DNA from: UBA9410 sp036123585
GTDB taxonomy: Bacteria > Actinomycetota > Acidimicrobiia > Acidimicrobiales > MedAcidi-G1
Length of the DNA: 24,066 bases
Direction: 5' to 3'
Assembly: GCA_036123585.1 (NCBI GenBank)
Contig: JAZADN010000109.1
Coordinates: 1 to 24,066 of the forward strand
The notes below the pieces were generated by a model. The model saw only the letters and a program-made list of their open reading frames with translations. It was not told where the DNA came from and did not search any database. Positions 16,071 through 23,742 of this stretch are shown one piece after another (within the stretch, counting starts at the first letter, position 1; each line of letters opens with the position of its first letter). A program made the position numbers and the translations under genes.

Positions 16071-16198
16071 TGAATTCCAAGTCCCAACTCTGCGATTGGT
16101 CGACCGTGCCGGCGAGCCTGTGAAGCGCCTGTCGGGCGGCCGGGTCCGCGCGCTCTGCCGAGAGAGGCACTGAGAACAACGTCCCTCAATCCGTGCAT
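16067..16198 (-). CDS. 43-codon leader mini-ORF, remnant 5' end of a binding-protein gene
   Basis: On the minus strand an ATG at 16198-16196 follows a GGGGGCGAGC site identical to that of the binding-protein gene at 23743. It opens a 43-codon frame (MHGLRDVVLSASLGRARG...) ending in TGA at 16069-16067, which overlaps the ATPase ATG as ATGA. The first 15 or so codons are homologous at DNA level to the binding-protein signal peptide (MYRPRNVVLCAFLGIA), then similarity stops. It looks like a deleted binding-protein gene kept as a translational lead-in for the ATPase. Whether the peptide has a function is unknown. Confidence 0.55.
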   Translation of the reverse strand: MHGLRDVVLSASLGRARGPGRPTGASQARRHGRPIAELGLGIQ

Positions 16199-16240
16199 GC
16201 TCGCCCCCACTGGTGTCTTTGGTCGAAACAGTCGCGAAAT

Positions 16241-16329
16241 CCTGCATCCAGCGGGTGGATCCTGCATTCAGCGGGCGAAATCCTGCATTGAGCGGGAGAT
16301 CCTGCGTTCAGCTGGCGAACCTGGGTTGG
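16241..16329 (-). repeat. Array of five 19-21 bp tandem elements in the 5' leader (left copy)
   Basis: On the plus strand, units start at 16241, 16261, 16282, 16301 and 16320, with spacings of 20, 21, 19 and 19. The consensus is CCTGCATTCAGCGG, with a small CTG-N4-CAG dyad; the promoter-proximal unit (16320) is the most degenerate. The period of about two helical turns would put sites on one DNA face. The array lies downstream of the -10 box, so it is also in the transcript. It may bind a regulator as DNA or as RNA. Confidence 0.75.
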
Positions 16330-16344
16330 ACTGCGAGAACGGAC

Positions 16345-16373
16345 ACTACACACGAAGGGATAGGGCGGTCCAA
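16345..16373 (-). promoter_or_regulatory. Promoter of the ABC ATPase-permease operon
   Basis: On the minus strand, TTGGAC (16373-16368), a 17-bp spacer and TGTAGT (16350-16345) match a sigma-70-type promoter. The same boxes and spacing occur in the right copy. The implied leader before the mini-ORF ATG is about 140 nt. Confidence 0.6.
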
Positions 16374-16473
16374 GGCGAGACCGGAGGAAGAGTGCCCCGA
16401 GTGCCGGTCGGACACCAACCACACGCCTCACGCGAAGCGTCCGAGCTGGGACAGGAAAATGTACTGTTCCGCC

Positions 16474-17625
16474 ATGCGAGTTGGGATCTTCCTCTTCGGA
16501 GGGGTGGAGATGGATGACGTCGGCAGCGGGCCGCCTAATCCGAAAGACAGACGTTACGACAACGACGCCGTATGGCAAGCCACCGAGCGGCTCATCGATG
16601 CAGGAGTCACCGCTGAACGACTCGGCTACGACTCCTATTGGCTCACCGAGCACCACTTCCAATACGAAGGGTACGAAGTCATCCCCAATGGCCTCATGTT
16701 GGGCGCGGTGATCGCTGAGAGAACTGAGCGCATCCGCTTGGGCATGGCGTTCAACATCATCCCCCAATGGCACCCATTGCGATTCGCGGAGGATTTCGCC
16801 ACCTTGCACAACCTGTCGGGCGGACGCGCCATCCTCGGGGCGGGACGGGGAACCGTCCCGCGAGAAGCAGAGACGCTCGGCACCCAGATCGGGAGCTTCG
16901 ACAATCCCAGCCAAGCGGAAGCCGACCGCTTGAACCGTCAACAGTTCGACGAGGCCATGCAGGTAATCCAGATGGCGCTCAATCAGGAGACATTCGCGTT
17001 CCACGGCGAGGTCTACGACCTACCGCCGCCCGGCATCCCCGACCGCGGGGACACGGTCCGCGAACTCACCCTCGTGCCGCGCCCACGCCATCCGTACGAG
17101 ACATGGCAGGCGATCACCTCGCCGCCCACCCTCGAGCAGATTCCGAAGCGTGGCTGGGGGGGCGTCTTCTGGAACAACCACCCGTCCTTTCTGGCGGAGC
17201 GCTGGGAGCGATTTGCAGAGGTCTACGAGGAATCACATGGACGGGCCTTGGCGCGCGGTGAAAAGAGAATGCTGGTGCTGTGCACCCGAGTCGAGGACAC
17301 GCGCGAGCGGGCTGTTGAAGAGTTGCGACCCGGGCACGACGAGTTCTGGAAGTTCCTCGGCCCCTACGGCTGGAGCAAGGGGTACATGGGCCAGGACGGT
17401 AAACCCGCAGCGGCAGGTCTGGTTCCGACTCTGGAGGAGTCGCTCGACCAGCGCATCTTCCTAGCCGGCTCTCCCGAAGGACTGGCCGAATCGATCGCCT
17501 GGTATCAGGAACTGGTTGGAGTCGAGGACCTCCTGCTCTTCCCTGGTATGCCCGGCGATCCCTATGACGTCGTTGAGGCACAGATGGAGCGGCTCGCCAA
17601 CGAGGTCCTGCCACTCCTGGCCTGA
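16474..17625 (+). CDS. LLM-class flavin-dependent monooxygenase (LuxA-like)
   Basis: A 383-residue luciferase-like protein. ATG 16474 gives the usual N-terminus MRVGIFLFGGVEMDD; ATG 16459, five codons upstream, is closer to an AGGA box and is an alternative. Features are TAERLGYDSYWLTEHHFQYE near residue 45 (the luciferase-type EHH), IRLGMAFNIIPQWHPLRFAE near residue 90, NLSGGRAILGAGRGTVPREA near residue 112 and the late segment QRIFLAGSPEGLAESIAWYQ. The EHH motif and size favour an FMNH2-using monooxygenase over an F420 enzyme, but this is not certain. It begins the rightward run LLM-FAD oxidoreductase-LLM between the duplicated regulatory blocks. Confidence 0.9.
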   Translation: MRVGIFLFGGVEMDDVGSGPPNPKDRRYDNDAVWQATERLIDAGVTAERLGYDSYWLTEHHFQYEGYEVIPNGLMLGAVIAERTERIRLGMAFNIIPQWHPLRFAEDFATLHNLSGGRAILGAGRGTVPREAETLGTQIGSFDNPSQAEADRLNRQQFDEAMQVIQMALNQETFAFHGEVYDLPPPGIPDRGDTVRELTLVPRPRHPYETWQAITSPPTLEQIPKRGWGGVFWNNHPSFLAERWERFAEVYEESHGRALARGEKRMLVLCTRVEDTRERAVEELRPGHDEFWKFLGPYGWSKGYMGQDGKPAAAGLVPTLEESLDQRIFLAGSPEGLAESIAWYQELVGVEDLLLFPGMPGDPYDVVEAQMERLANEVLPLLA

Positions 17626-17654
17626 AGCCCTCAGAGACCTGAAGCCCTCAGAGA
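17621..17654 (+). repeat. Perfect 17-bp tandem duplication at a gene junction
   Basis: CCTGAAGCCCTCAGAGA occurs twice back to back (17621-17637 and 17638-17654). The first copy contains the TGA stop of the LLM gene, so the duplication moved the next gene 17 bp away without harming either protein. It lies directly before the unusual TTG start of the FAD oxidoreductase. Confidence 0.9.
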
Positions 17655-17665
17655 TTGGACTCTCC

Positions 17666-19243
17666 TTGACCGCCGATGCCGAGGTGATCGTGGTCGGAGG
17701 CGGCCACAACGGGCTGCTGTGCGCGGCCTATCTGGCCAGAGCGGGGGTCGACACCCTCGTCCTGGAAGCCCGGCCGACTGTGGGTGGCAGTGCCTCCACC
17801 GTCGAGGACCTCGGAGCGCGATTCAACGTGTGCCACTGCACACATTCGCTCATCCGGGCACTTCCACTTGACGAAGAACTGGGACTGAGCGACCACGGCC
17901 TCTCCTACCTCTCGACCGATGCCGACTGCATCTTCTCCTTCCACGACGGCCACGACCCATGGGTCCTCTTCCACGACGCCGAACGCACCCTCGAGGGCCT
18001 GTCCGCCACCCATCCGGGCTCCGTCGACGGCTACCGCCGCTACCGCGCCGACACCCTCCCCGTCGCCGAACTCGTCCTTGACACACTGCGCACCCAGCCC
18101 ACCGCACCGCGGCTGGCGGCTGGCGCAATGCGTCGAGGGAACCGCGGGCTGGGTCGACTCCTGAGATGGTCCCGGGCCAGCGCCGCCGAGGTCCTCGACA
18201 ACTACTTCGAGGACTGGCGGCTCGCCATACCGGCGGCCGCCATCGGACCCACCGTCTGGGGCGTGACACCGGAGGCTCCCGGCACCGGATTGGCCGCACT
18301 GGCCTACGCGATCCGACACCGCGTCCAGAGTGGCCGACCGGCGGGTGGCAGTGGGGCACTGGTGGAGGCCATCCGCAGTTCCTTCGAGGCAGCCGGAGGG
18401 CGGGTCATGTGTGGAGCGAGAGTGGAGTCGCTGCCTTTACGAAAGGGCCTGCTGGACGGAGTCGTACTCTCCGACGGCACTCACCTGCGAGCCCGCACCG
18501 TCGTCGCGGCGTGTGACCCCTCCGATGTGTTCGTCCGCTGGCTGGGAAGCGACCTGCCTCCATCGGCTCGTCGACTTGCCAACCGATGGCGACAAGTCCC
18601 GCGACCGAAGGGCTACGAGTCCAAGGTGGACGCAGTCCTTGCCGGAATCCCGATCCCGGCCGCAGCCGGAACGCTCGCGGGGCACATACCGGGCTTCGAT
18701 GCGGTCGGACACACCACTGTGGTCTCGCCCTCACCGGACGATTTGCGCCAGGCCCACCATCGCCGGGCCGACGGACAGGTTGCCGAACGCCCGACGCTGC
18801 TCATCGACGTTCCGTCCCTGGTGGACCCATCGATGTCGCCAGGTGTAGGCAGGCATGTGCTCAGCCTGGAGGTGTTGTTCACCCCCTACGACCATCCTGG
18901 GGGGTGGGCCACCTCCAGCGAACCCGACCGTTGGCTGGACCTCTGGGCGAGCCAGATGCTCCCAGAAGCACGCAGCCTGATAGAAGACTGGCGGGTAATG
19001 ACTCCGGACCGCTACGAAGCTGAGTTCTCGATGCACCAGGGCTACTCACCGGCATGGGCGGGTTCTCCGCTGGATGCCTTTCTGGGCCGCTCTCCGGAGT
19101 TGACGCGCTACCGGACGCCGATAGCCGGCCTCTTTCTCACCGGGGCGGGTACGTACCCGGGTGCAGGAATAGTCGGAGCGTCTGGTCGCAACACCGCCCG
19201 GGTGGTGCTAGCCGCCCTTACAAGTCGGAATGGCGGCGGCTGA
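17666..19243 (+). CDS. Phytoene-dehydrogenase-like FAD oxidoreductase (COG1233/PYROXD2-like)
   Basis: A 525-residue FAD-dependent amine-oxidase-fold protein. The only sensible start before the dinucleotide motif is TTG 17666, with a weak ribosome-binding site; an upstream ATG in frame lies deep inside the LLM gene. The FAD fingerprint is DAEVIVVGGGHNGLLCAAYL, with G11, G13 and G16, ending in VLEARPTVGG. The substrate-domain region PAGGSGALVEAIRSSFEAAG is followed by RARTVVAACDPSDVF. The C-terminal FAD-binding segment GLFLTGAGTYPGAGIVGASG completes it. Relatives desaturate or isomerise carotenoids and other hydrophobic compounds; no carotenoid genes adjoin, so another substrate is likely. TGATG overlaps the next LLM gene. 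Confidence 0.9.
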   Translation: MTADAEVIVVGGGHNGLLCAAYLARAGVDTLVLEARPTVGGSASTVEDLGARFNVCHCTHSLIRALPLDEELGLSDHGLSYLSTDADCIFSFHDGHDPWVLFHDAERTLEGLSATHPGSVDGYRRYRADTLPVAELVLDTLRTQPTAPRLAAGAMRRGNRGLGRLLRWSRASAAEVLDNYFEDWRLAIPAAAIGPTVWGVTPEAPGTGLAALAYAIRHRVQSGRPAGGSGALVEAIRSSFEAAGGRVMCGARVESLPLRKGLLDGVVLSDGTHLRARTVVAACDPSDVFVRWLGSDLPPSARRLANRWRQVPRPKGYESKVDAVLAGIPIPAAAGTLAGHIPGFDAVGHTTVVSPSPDDLRQAHHRRADGQVAERPTLLIDVPSLVDPSMSPGVGRHVLSLEVLFTPYDHPGGWATSSEPDRWLDLWASQMLPEARSLIEDWRVMTPDRYEAEFSMHQGYSPAWAGSPLDAFLGRSPELTRYRTPIAGLFLTGAGTYPGAGIVGASGRNTARVVLAALTSRNGGG

Positions 19244-20238
19244 TGACCATTCCGCTGGGCGTCGGCCTCATGCCCCATGGCCCGGTGGCTGACCTCGTAG
19301 ACCTGGCAGCACTCGCCGAGGAGCTCGACTGCCGGCGCTGTTGGGTTTACGACGAGGGCCTGGCCACGAGGGATGTCTACGTCACCATGGCGGCCGTCGT
19401 CCTGGCAACAAGCACCATCCGGGTGGGTACCGGGATCACGAACCCCTATTCCCGGCACCCGGGTACCACCGCCTCCGCCATCGCCACGATCGACGAACTC
19501 AGTGGAAATCGGGCATTCATCGGGCTCGGAGCCGGTGGCGGAATGACACTGGGGCCCATGGGAATCGAGCGTCGGCGACCAGTCGCCGAGGTGGAGTCCA
19601 TGGTGCAGGCAATGCGCGGCCTCTTCGCCGGCGAAACCGTGGACGCCGATGCCGAGACCTTCGGATTCCGGCGCGCTCGACTCGACTACGGGCGCCCCGG
19701 CATAGAGATCTTCCTGGCGGGCCGAGGTCCCCGGATGACCGACCTGGGAGGCCGCCTGGCCGACGGGTTCCTCCTGAGCTGGGTGCACCGCGAACTACTC
19801 GACGGACACGTGGCTTCATTGCGCTCTGCGGCCGAGACACACGATCGCCATTTCACGATCGTCTGGTCCACGATGCTGGTCACCTCAGACGTCGACCTCC
19901 AGACGGCCCGTGAATCCCTGTCGTTCAGGCTCCCTGACTCCCCCGACTCCGTGAAGGCCATGATCGGCATGACCGAACGTGACACGGTCGCCCTCCGCGA
20001 GGCACTCCGGCAGGGTGGACCACCCGCCGCCGCCCACCTCGTGCGTGAGGAGTGGGTTCCGCACTTCGTGCTCATGGGTTCACCAGATGGCGTCGCCAGC
20101 GAACTCCTCGAGACCATGGCCCGCTGCGGTATCGACGAGTTCCAACTCCCCGCACTGTCAGCTGACGCCGGGGCCGAGGCTGCAGCGGCGAACATCCGCC
20201 GCGCTGCCGGCATATTCCACTCGGAGGCCGCTCGCTAG
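19243..20238 (+). CDS. LLM-class oxidoreductase, paralogue of the 6492 gene
   Basis: A 331-residue luciferase-like protein whose ATG shares one base with the TGA of the FAD oxidoreductase (TGATG). Features are PLGVGLMPHGPVADLVDLAA, IRVGTGITNPYSRHPGTTAS, TIDELSGNRAFIGLGAGGGM, then GPMGIERRRP, and GIEIFLAGRGPRMTDLGGRL. These match the 6492 gene in order and spacing, so the two genes arose by duplication and now sit in different operons. The stop codon overlaps that of the convergent UbiD gene through a shared CTAG. The cofactor and substrate are unknown; association with UbiD and a deaminase hints at ring breakdown. Confidence 0.9.
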   Translation: MTIPLGVGLMPHGPVADLVDLAALAEELDCRRCWVYDEGLATRDVYVTMAAVVLATSTIRVGTGITNPYSRHPGTTASAIATIDELSGNRAFIGLGAGGGMTLGPMGIERRRPVAEVESMVQAMRGLFAGETVDADAETFGFRRARLDYGRPGIEIFLAGRGPRMTDLGGRLADGFLLSWVHRELLDGHVASLRSAAETHDRHFTIVWSTMLVTSDVDLQTARESLSFRLPDSPDSVKAMIGMTERDTVALREALRQGGPPAAAHLVREEWVPHFVLMGSPDGVASELLETMARCGIDEFQLPALSADAGAEAAAANIRRAAGIFHSEAAR

Positions 20239-21578
20239 GACAGGTAGTCACCCAGATCGAGTCCGGGGTAGCTGACGCGCTCTCCGTACTCGCGCCTCTC
20301 ACGCTTGTACGTGGCGTCGAAACCGACCTTGGTCCCCACGCCCCGCAGGTCACCCACCGGGTCCATCTCATGACCCTGTGCACCGGGCACCGTAAAGACG
20401 TCGTCCGGCCAGTGGACCCGATTCGTGAGCGCCCACTGGACTTCGGTCGCTTGGTACATATCAACGTCCCGGTCCACCACCACCACGTGACGCACGTTGA
20501 GATGGGCAGCCATCGCCGCTAGGGCAAGGTTCCTCGGAGTTCCTGGGTTGTCCCTGTCGATCTGGACCACGGCCAGAAAGCCATTCGCATAGGGAGGGAT
20601 GTGGACATCAGCGCCCGGGTCCAGATGACGGACGAATCTGCGCAGGAGGGGCTCACGGGGAAGGACGTTCCCGAGGTAGATGTGCTCGAAGGAGCCGGGA
20701 ACGATGGTCTGGTAGATCGGGTCGTCGCGCCATGAGATGGCGGTGACCTCGAACGTCGGACTGTTCCACGGCTCGCCGTGGTATCCGTGGAACTCCGCCA
20801 ATGGACCCTCCGGTTCCCGAACCGCTGGATGCAACAGGCCTTCGACGACCACCTCGGCGTCCACGGGGACATCGACGTCGACCGTGTTGGCCTGACACAC
20901 CTCGATGCCGCGTCCTCGTATGGCACCGGCTATGAAGAGTTCGTCCACCGGGGTCTTGACTCCGGCTGCAATCATGACTGCCGGGTCCAGGCCGATCGCT
21001 AGGGCGATCGGAAATGGTGCATCGGGGTCCTCGCGGGACTTCCAGAAGGTGCCCACGTCCCGCCATTCGTTGACATTGAAGCCAAATCGGTTCCGGTCCA
21101 ACCGAAGCATCCGGTTGTAGCCGAGATTTCCCCTCCCCGAGACCGGATCCCGTGCCACCGTCACAGCGCCCGTGATGAAGGCTCCACCATCACCCCTTGA
21201 GTGAACCGGGATGGGGAGGAGTGACGTGTCGACGTCGCTCCCAACCACCGAGTTGGCCTTCCAGGGGGCGTTGTCGGTCAGGACCGGTCCGACTCCATGG
21301 GCCGGTTCCAGGACATGTTCCATCACGTCCACCACCTCGTTGGGCTGGCAGCCCAACGCAATGGAGGCGCGGCGAACGGAAGCCACTCCTCCGCAGAAAA
21401 TGGGCCACGGACTCTCTTCCGGTTGTTCGAAGAAGCCGGCCGCGCTACCTGATCGCTCCAACGCGGCACCCACGTCGGCCAGTTCGTGCCGCATGGAAAC
21501 CGGCCGGGAAATCCGTGCCAGTTGCCCGGCCTCCTCCAAGGCCTCAATGAAACTGCGCAGGTCGTGGATGCCGTTCAT
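20235..21578 (-). CDS. UbiD-family prenylated-FMN decarboxylase
   Basis: A 447-residue UbiD-type (de)carboxylase, which uses prenyl-FMN to decarboxylate unsaturated or (hetero)aromatic acids. Key elements are GRGNLGYNRMLRL, with N151 and R156 matching the cofactor-binding N168/R173 of Fdc1, and EGPLAEFHGYHG, with E257 and E262 at the same spacing as catalytic E277/E282. GADVHIPPYANGFLAVVQID and VVVVDRDVDMYQATEVQWAL are typical of the C-terminal domain. Its ATG overlaps the CodA-like stop as ATGA. The cofactor-making UbiX gene lies 1.3 kb away, on the other strand. The substrate is probably a carboxylated aromatic or heterocycle and cannot be fixed from the sequence. UbiD proper (ubiquinone synthesis) is less likely in this context. 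Confidence 0.92.
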   Translation of the reverse strand: MNGIHDLRSFIEALEEAGQLARISRPVSMRHELADVGAALERSGSAAGFFEQPEESPWPIFCGGVASVRRASIALGCQPNEVVDVMEHVLEPAHGVGPVLTDNAPWKANSVVGSDVDTSLLPIPVHSRGDGGAFITGAVTVARDPVSGRGNLGYNRMLRLDRNRFGFNVNEWRDVGTFWKSREDPDAPFPIALAIGLDPAVMIAAGVKTPVDELFIAGAIRGRGIEVCQANTVDVDVPVDAEVVVEGLLHPAVREPEGPLAEFHGYHGEPWNSPTFEVTAISWRDDPIYQTIVPGSFEHIYLGNVLPREPLLRRFVRHLDPGADVHIPPYANGFLAVVQIDRDNPGTPRNLALAAMAAHLNVRHVVVVDRDVDMYQATEVQWALTNRVHWPDDVFTVPGAQGHEMDPVGDLRGVGTKVGFDATYKRERREYGERVSYPGLDLGDYLS

Positions 21579-22822
21579 CGGTGAATCGTCCTGGTCTGGC
21601 TGGTAGAGGCGACCAGTTTTCCACGGTGGAACACCTTTCGGGCCATGGGGGCGTCGGCTATGGCGCCACGCACCGACGGTGCGTCGATCGCCACCAGGTC
21701 GGCGACGGCCCCGACGACCGGTCCAGCAGGTGGCAGACCCATGCAGGCGCGGGCGTCGGTTCCCACCATGCGGAAGGCCTCGTCGGGGAGAAGGTGCCCG
21801 GCCATCACCAGGAGGGCGGCCGTCTCCAGCGGGTCGCTACGGCCGACCAGGTTGAAGGGGTCTTGGACATTGTCCGCTCCGGCACAAACCAGAGCTCCGC
21901 CCCTACGCAACGCACCGATCGCCGTCAGACCACGCGGGGTGGCCGTCGGATGGTCCCGACCCTGGAGGAACAAGTTGGTCTGCGGCAGGGCCACCACGCT
22001 CATGCCGGCATCGGCCACTAGCCGGGAGACCGCCTCCTGGACGTCCGGAGACTGGAGGCCGAGCGTCACACAGTGACTGGCAGTCACCGGGTGCGCGAAA
22101 TCGGTATCGATAACCATCTGGGCGAGCTCGGGGAGGTAGAGGATCCCAGGATCAAGCATCTCGTCCACATGAAGGTCCAGACCGATCCCAGCGTCCGATG
22201 CCGCCGCCAAGGCGTCCGTCATCAGCGCGGTCCCGTCCGGATCCAGATGCGGGCATCCACCGATCAGGTCGACGCCGATATCGAGAGCGACGGCCAACGC
22301 TCGACGGTTTCCCCTTCCTTCCGAGCCGGTGATCGGATTGCTGGTGAGCGCCACGATCTGGACATCCATCAAGTCGGCCATCCGGTGGCGCGCCTCGCGG
22401 ACCGCCTGAAGGGCGTCTTCGCCAGTACCGACGTTGACGTGCGTGCGTACTGCCGTGGCACCGTTCGCCAGGAGCAACCCGAGGGCATCGGTGGCCCGGT
22501 CGGCAATCTCATCCGGCGTGAAGAGTCCATCCGATGCTGCCTTCGTCCAGGCTTCGATCGCCCCCATCAGATCCCCTCGCGGGTTCGGCACCCGTTCAGC
22601 GGTGAGGGCCTTGTCCAGATGGGCGTGCGGCTCGGCCATGGCTCCGAACAACAGCCAACCGTTGAGCTCTTCCCGGGGGGTTCCCGCGGCTACCGGTGTC
22701 CCCGCGTCGACGACAGCCGACACCGAACCTTCGACAACGTGGACGTCGACCAAACGCCCGTCGCCGAGATGAGCCCCAGCCAGCACCCGATCGGGTGCCG
22801 ATTCTGAGGGCGGGCTGGACAC
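21575..22822 (-). CDS. CodA-type deaminase/amidohydrolase (cytosine deaminase-like)
   Basis: A 415-residue amidohydrolase of the cytosine deaminase/AtzC branch. All residues known from E. coli CodA are recognisable: AEPHAHLDKAL (metal ligands H66 and H68), LDLHVDEMLD (metal His and the catalytic Glu of H-x-D-E), TASHCVTLG (active-site His) and AGADNVQDPFNLVG (metal Asp, compare D313 in CodA). It should remove an amino group from a pyrimidine-, triazine- or similar ring; the true substrate is open. It is the first gene of a two-gene leftward operon with UbiD and is divergent from UbiX across 81 bp, so the three genes are probably co-regulated. Confidence 0.9.
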   Translation of the reverse strand: MSSPPSESAPDRVLAGAHLGDGRLVDVHVVEGSVSAVVDAGTPVAAGTPREELNGWLLFGAMAEPHAHLDKALTAERVPNPRGDLMGAIEAWTKAASDGLFTPDEIADRATDALGLLLANGATAVRTHVNVGTGEDALQAVREARHRMADLMDVQIVALTSNPITGSEGRGNRRALAVALDIGVDLIGGCPHLDPDGTALMTDALAAASDAGIGLDLHVDEMLDPGILYLPELAQMVIDTDFAHPVTASHCVTLGLQSPDVQEAVSRLVADAGMSVVALPQTNLFLQGRDHPTATPRGLTAIGALRRGGALVCAGADNVQDPFNLVGRSDPLETAALLVMAGHLLPDEAFRMVGTDARACMGLPPAGPVVGAVADLVAIDAPSVRGAIADAPMARKVFHRGKLVASTSQTRTIHR

Positions 22823-22903
22823 GTCGTGAGGCTAGTGCAGCGCGATGATTCCGATATCCGGCCGACGGGTGCCGTGATGCCAGAGCCTGATAGGAAATCG
22901 GCC

Positions 22904-23497
22904 ATGTCCGACCTGCGTCGCTTGATCATCGGAATCACCGGAGCGAGCGGCGTGGGTTACGGGATCCGCGCACTCCAGTTGCTCGCCGCCGAACCCGATA
23001 TCGAAACGCATCTCGTGATCACTGCCGCAGCACGCGTCACCGTCGGACTTGAGACCAGTATGTCAACCGACGAAGTCGAGGCCCTGGCCGACGTCGTCCA
23101 CCCCATTCGCGACATCTCGGCTGGACCAGCCAGCGGTTCGTTCCCGGCCGACGGGATGCTCGTTGCTCCCTGCTCGATTCGCGCCCTTTCGGCCATTGCC
23201 CATTCCCACAGCGCCGATCTGCTCACTCGGGCAGCCGACGTGACCCTCAAGGAACGCAGGCCACTGGTGCTCATGGTGCGGGAAACACCCCTGCATCTAG
23301 GCCACCTTCGCCTCATGGCCGGCGTCAGCGAGATGGGTGGCATCATCTTTCCTCCGGTACCTGCCTTCTATGAGCACCCGACCGATCTTCAGCAGATGGT
23401 TACCGGCACCACGGCGCGGGCACTGGCGCAACTGGGGGTAGCCGTGCCGGAGTTGGGGCGCTGGGAAGGCCCCAGCGGCAACCCACCTCCCAGCTGA
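22904..23497 (+). CDS. ubiX: UbiX-family flavin prenyltransferase
   Basis: A 197-residue flavoprotein that attaches a dimethylallyl group to FMN, making the prenyl-FMN used by UbiD. ATG 22904 follows AGGA and starts right at the family's first strand (LRRLIIGITGASGVGYG); ATG 22877 is an upstream alternative. Motifs are GASG, FPADGMLVAPCSIRALSAIA, HSADLLTRAADVTLKERRPL, LMVRETPLHLGHLRLMAGV and PPVPAFYEHP, in the usual order. The gene is divergent from the CodA-UbiD pair. The duplicated regulatory block begins 70 bp after its stop. The family call is firm, and its service to the neighbouring UbiD is a strong inference. Confidence 0.93.
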   Translation: MSDLRRLIIGITGASGVGYGIRALQLLAAEPDIETHLVITAAARVTVGLETSMSTDEVEALADVVHPIRDISAGPASGSFPADGMLVAPCSIRALSAIAHSHSADLLTRAADVTLKERRPLVLMVRETPLHLGHLRLMAGVSEMGGIIFPPVPAFYEHPTDLQQMVTGTTARALAQLGVAVPELGRWEGPSGNPPPS

Positions 23498-23567
23498 ACG
23501 AGTCCTCCACCCGCGAGAAGCGTTTTCCGCATCGCTTTGCATGTGGCCGCGACGACTACTCTGCCTA

Positions 23568-23596
23568 TTGGACCGATCCATCCATTCCTGTGTAAT
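23568..23596 (+). promoter_or_regulatory. Promoter of the substrate-binding protein gene
   Basis: TTGGAC (23568-23573), a 17-bp spacer and TGTAAT (23591-23596) form a good sigma-70-type promoter, conserved in the left copy where only the spacer and one -10 base differ. Transcription would begin near 23603, leaving a leader of about 140 nt that holds the tandem array. Confidence 0.6.
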
Positions 23597-23611
23597 GTCC
23601 CGATTCGCAGT

Positions 23612-23700
23612 CCAACCCAGGTTCGCCAGCTGAACGCAGGATTTCCCGCTCAAAGCAGGATTTCGCCCGCAGAACGCAGGATCCACCCGCTGGATGCAGG
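23612..23700 (+). repeat. Array of five 19-21 bp tandem elements in the 5' leader (right copy)
   Basis: The core (G/C)CAGG occurs at 23617, 23636, 23655, 23676 and 23696, with spacings of 19, 19, 21 and 20, exactly mirroring the left copy. Units read roughly CCGCTGAACGCAGGATTTCG. There are no unique spacers, so this is not CRISPR. Confidence 0.75.
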
Positions 23701-23742
23701 ATTTCGTGACTGCTTTGAACCAAGACACCAGTGGGGGCGAGC

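Larger units (their letters stand above)
16152..16373 (-). repeat. 222-bp inverted duplication, left copy
   Basis: Read on the minus strand, this segment aligns without gaps to 23568-23789 with 29 mismatches by hand count (about 87% identity). It contains, in order, a promoter, five tandem elements, a conserved ribosome-binding site, a start codon and about 15 codons. Similarity ends abruptly at both sides. The two copies face away from each other's outer flanks and bracket about 7.2 kb. Confidence 0.9.

Noticed and set aside
16241..16329. Short CRISPR array
   Set aside because: Units follow each other every 19-21 bp with only a few variable bases between cores; there are no 30-40 bp unique spacers and no cas genes.
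16186..17004. 272-codon minus-strand open frame through the left repeat block
   Set aside because: It is antisense to the LLM gene and translates the tandem array into CRI-x-P-x-E/D-like repeats, an artefact of the 21-bp-like period.
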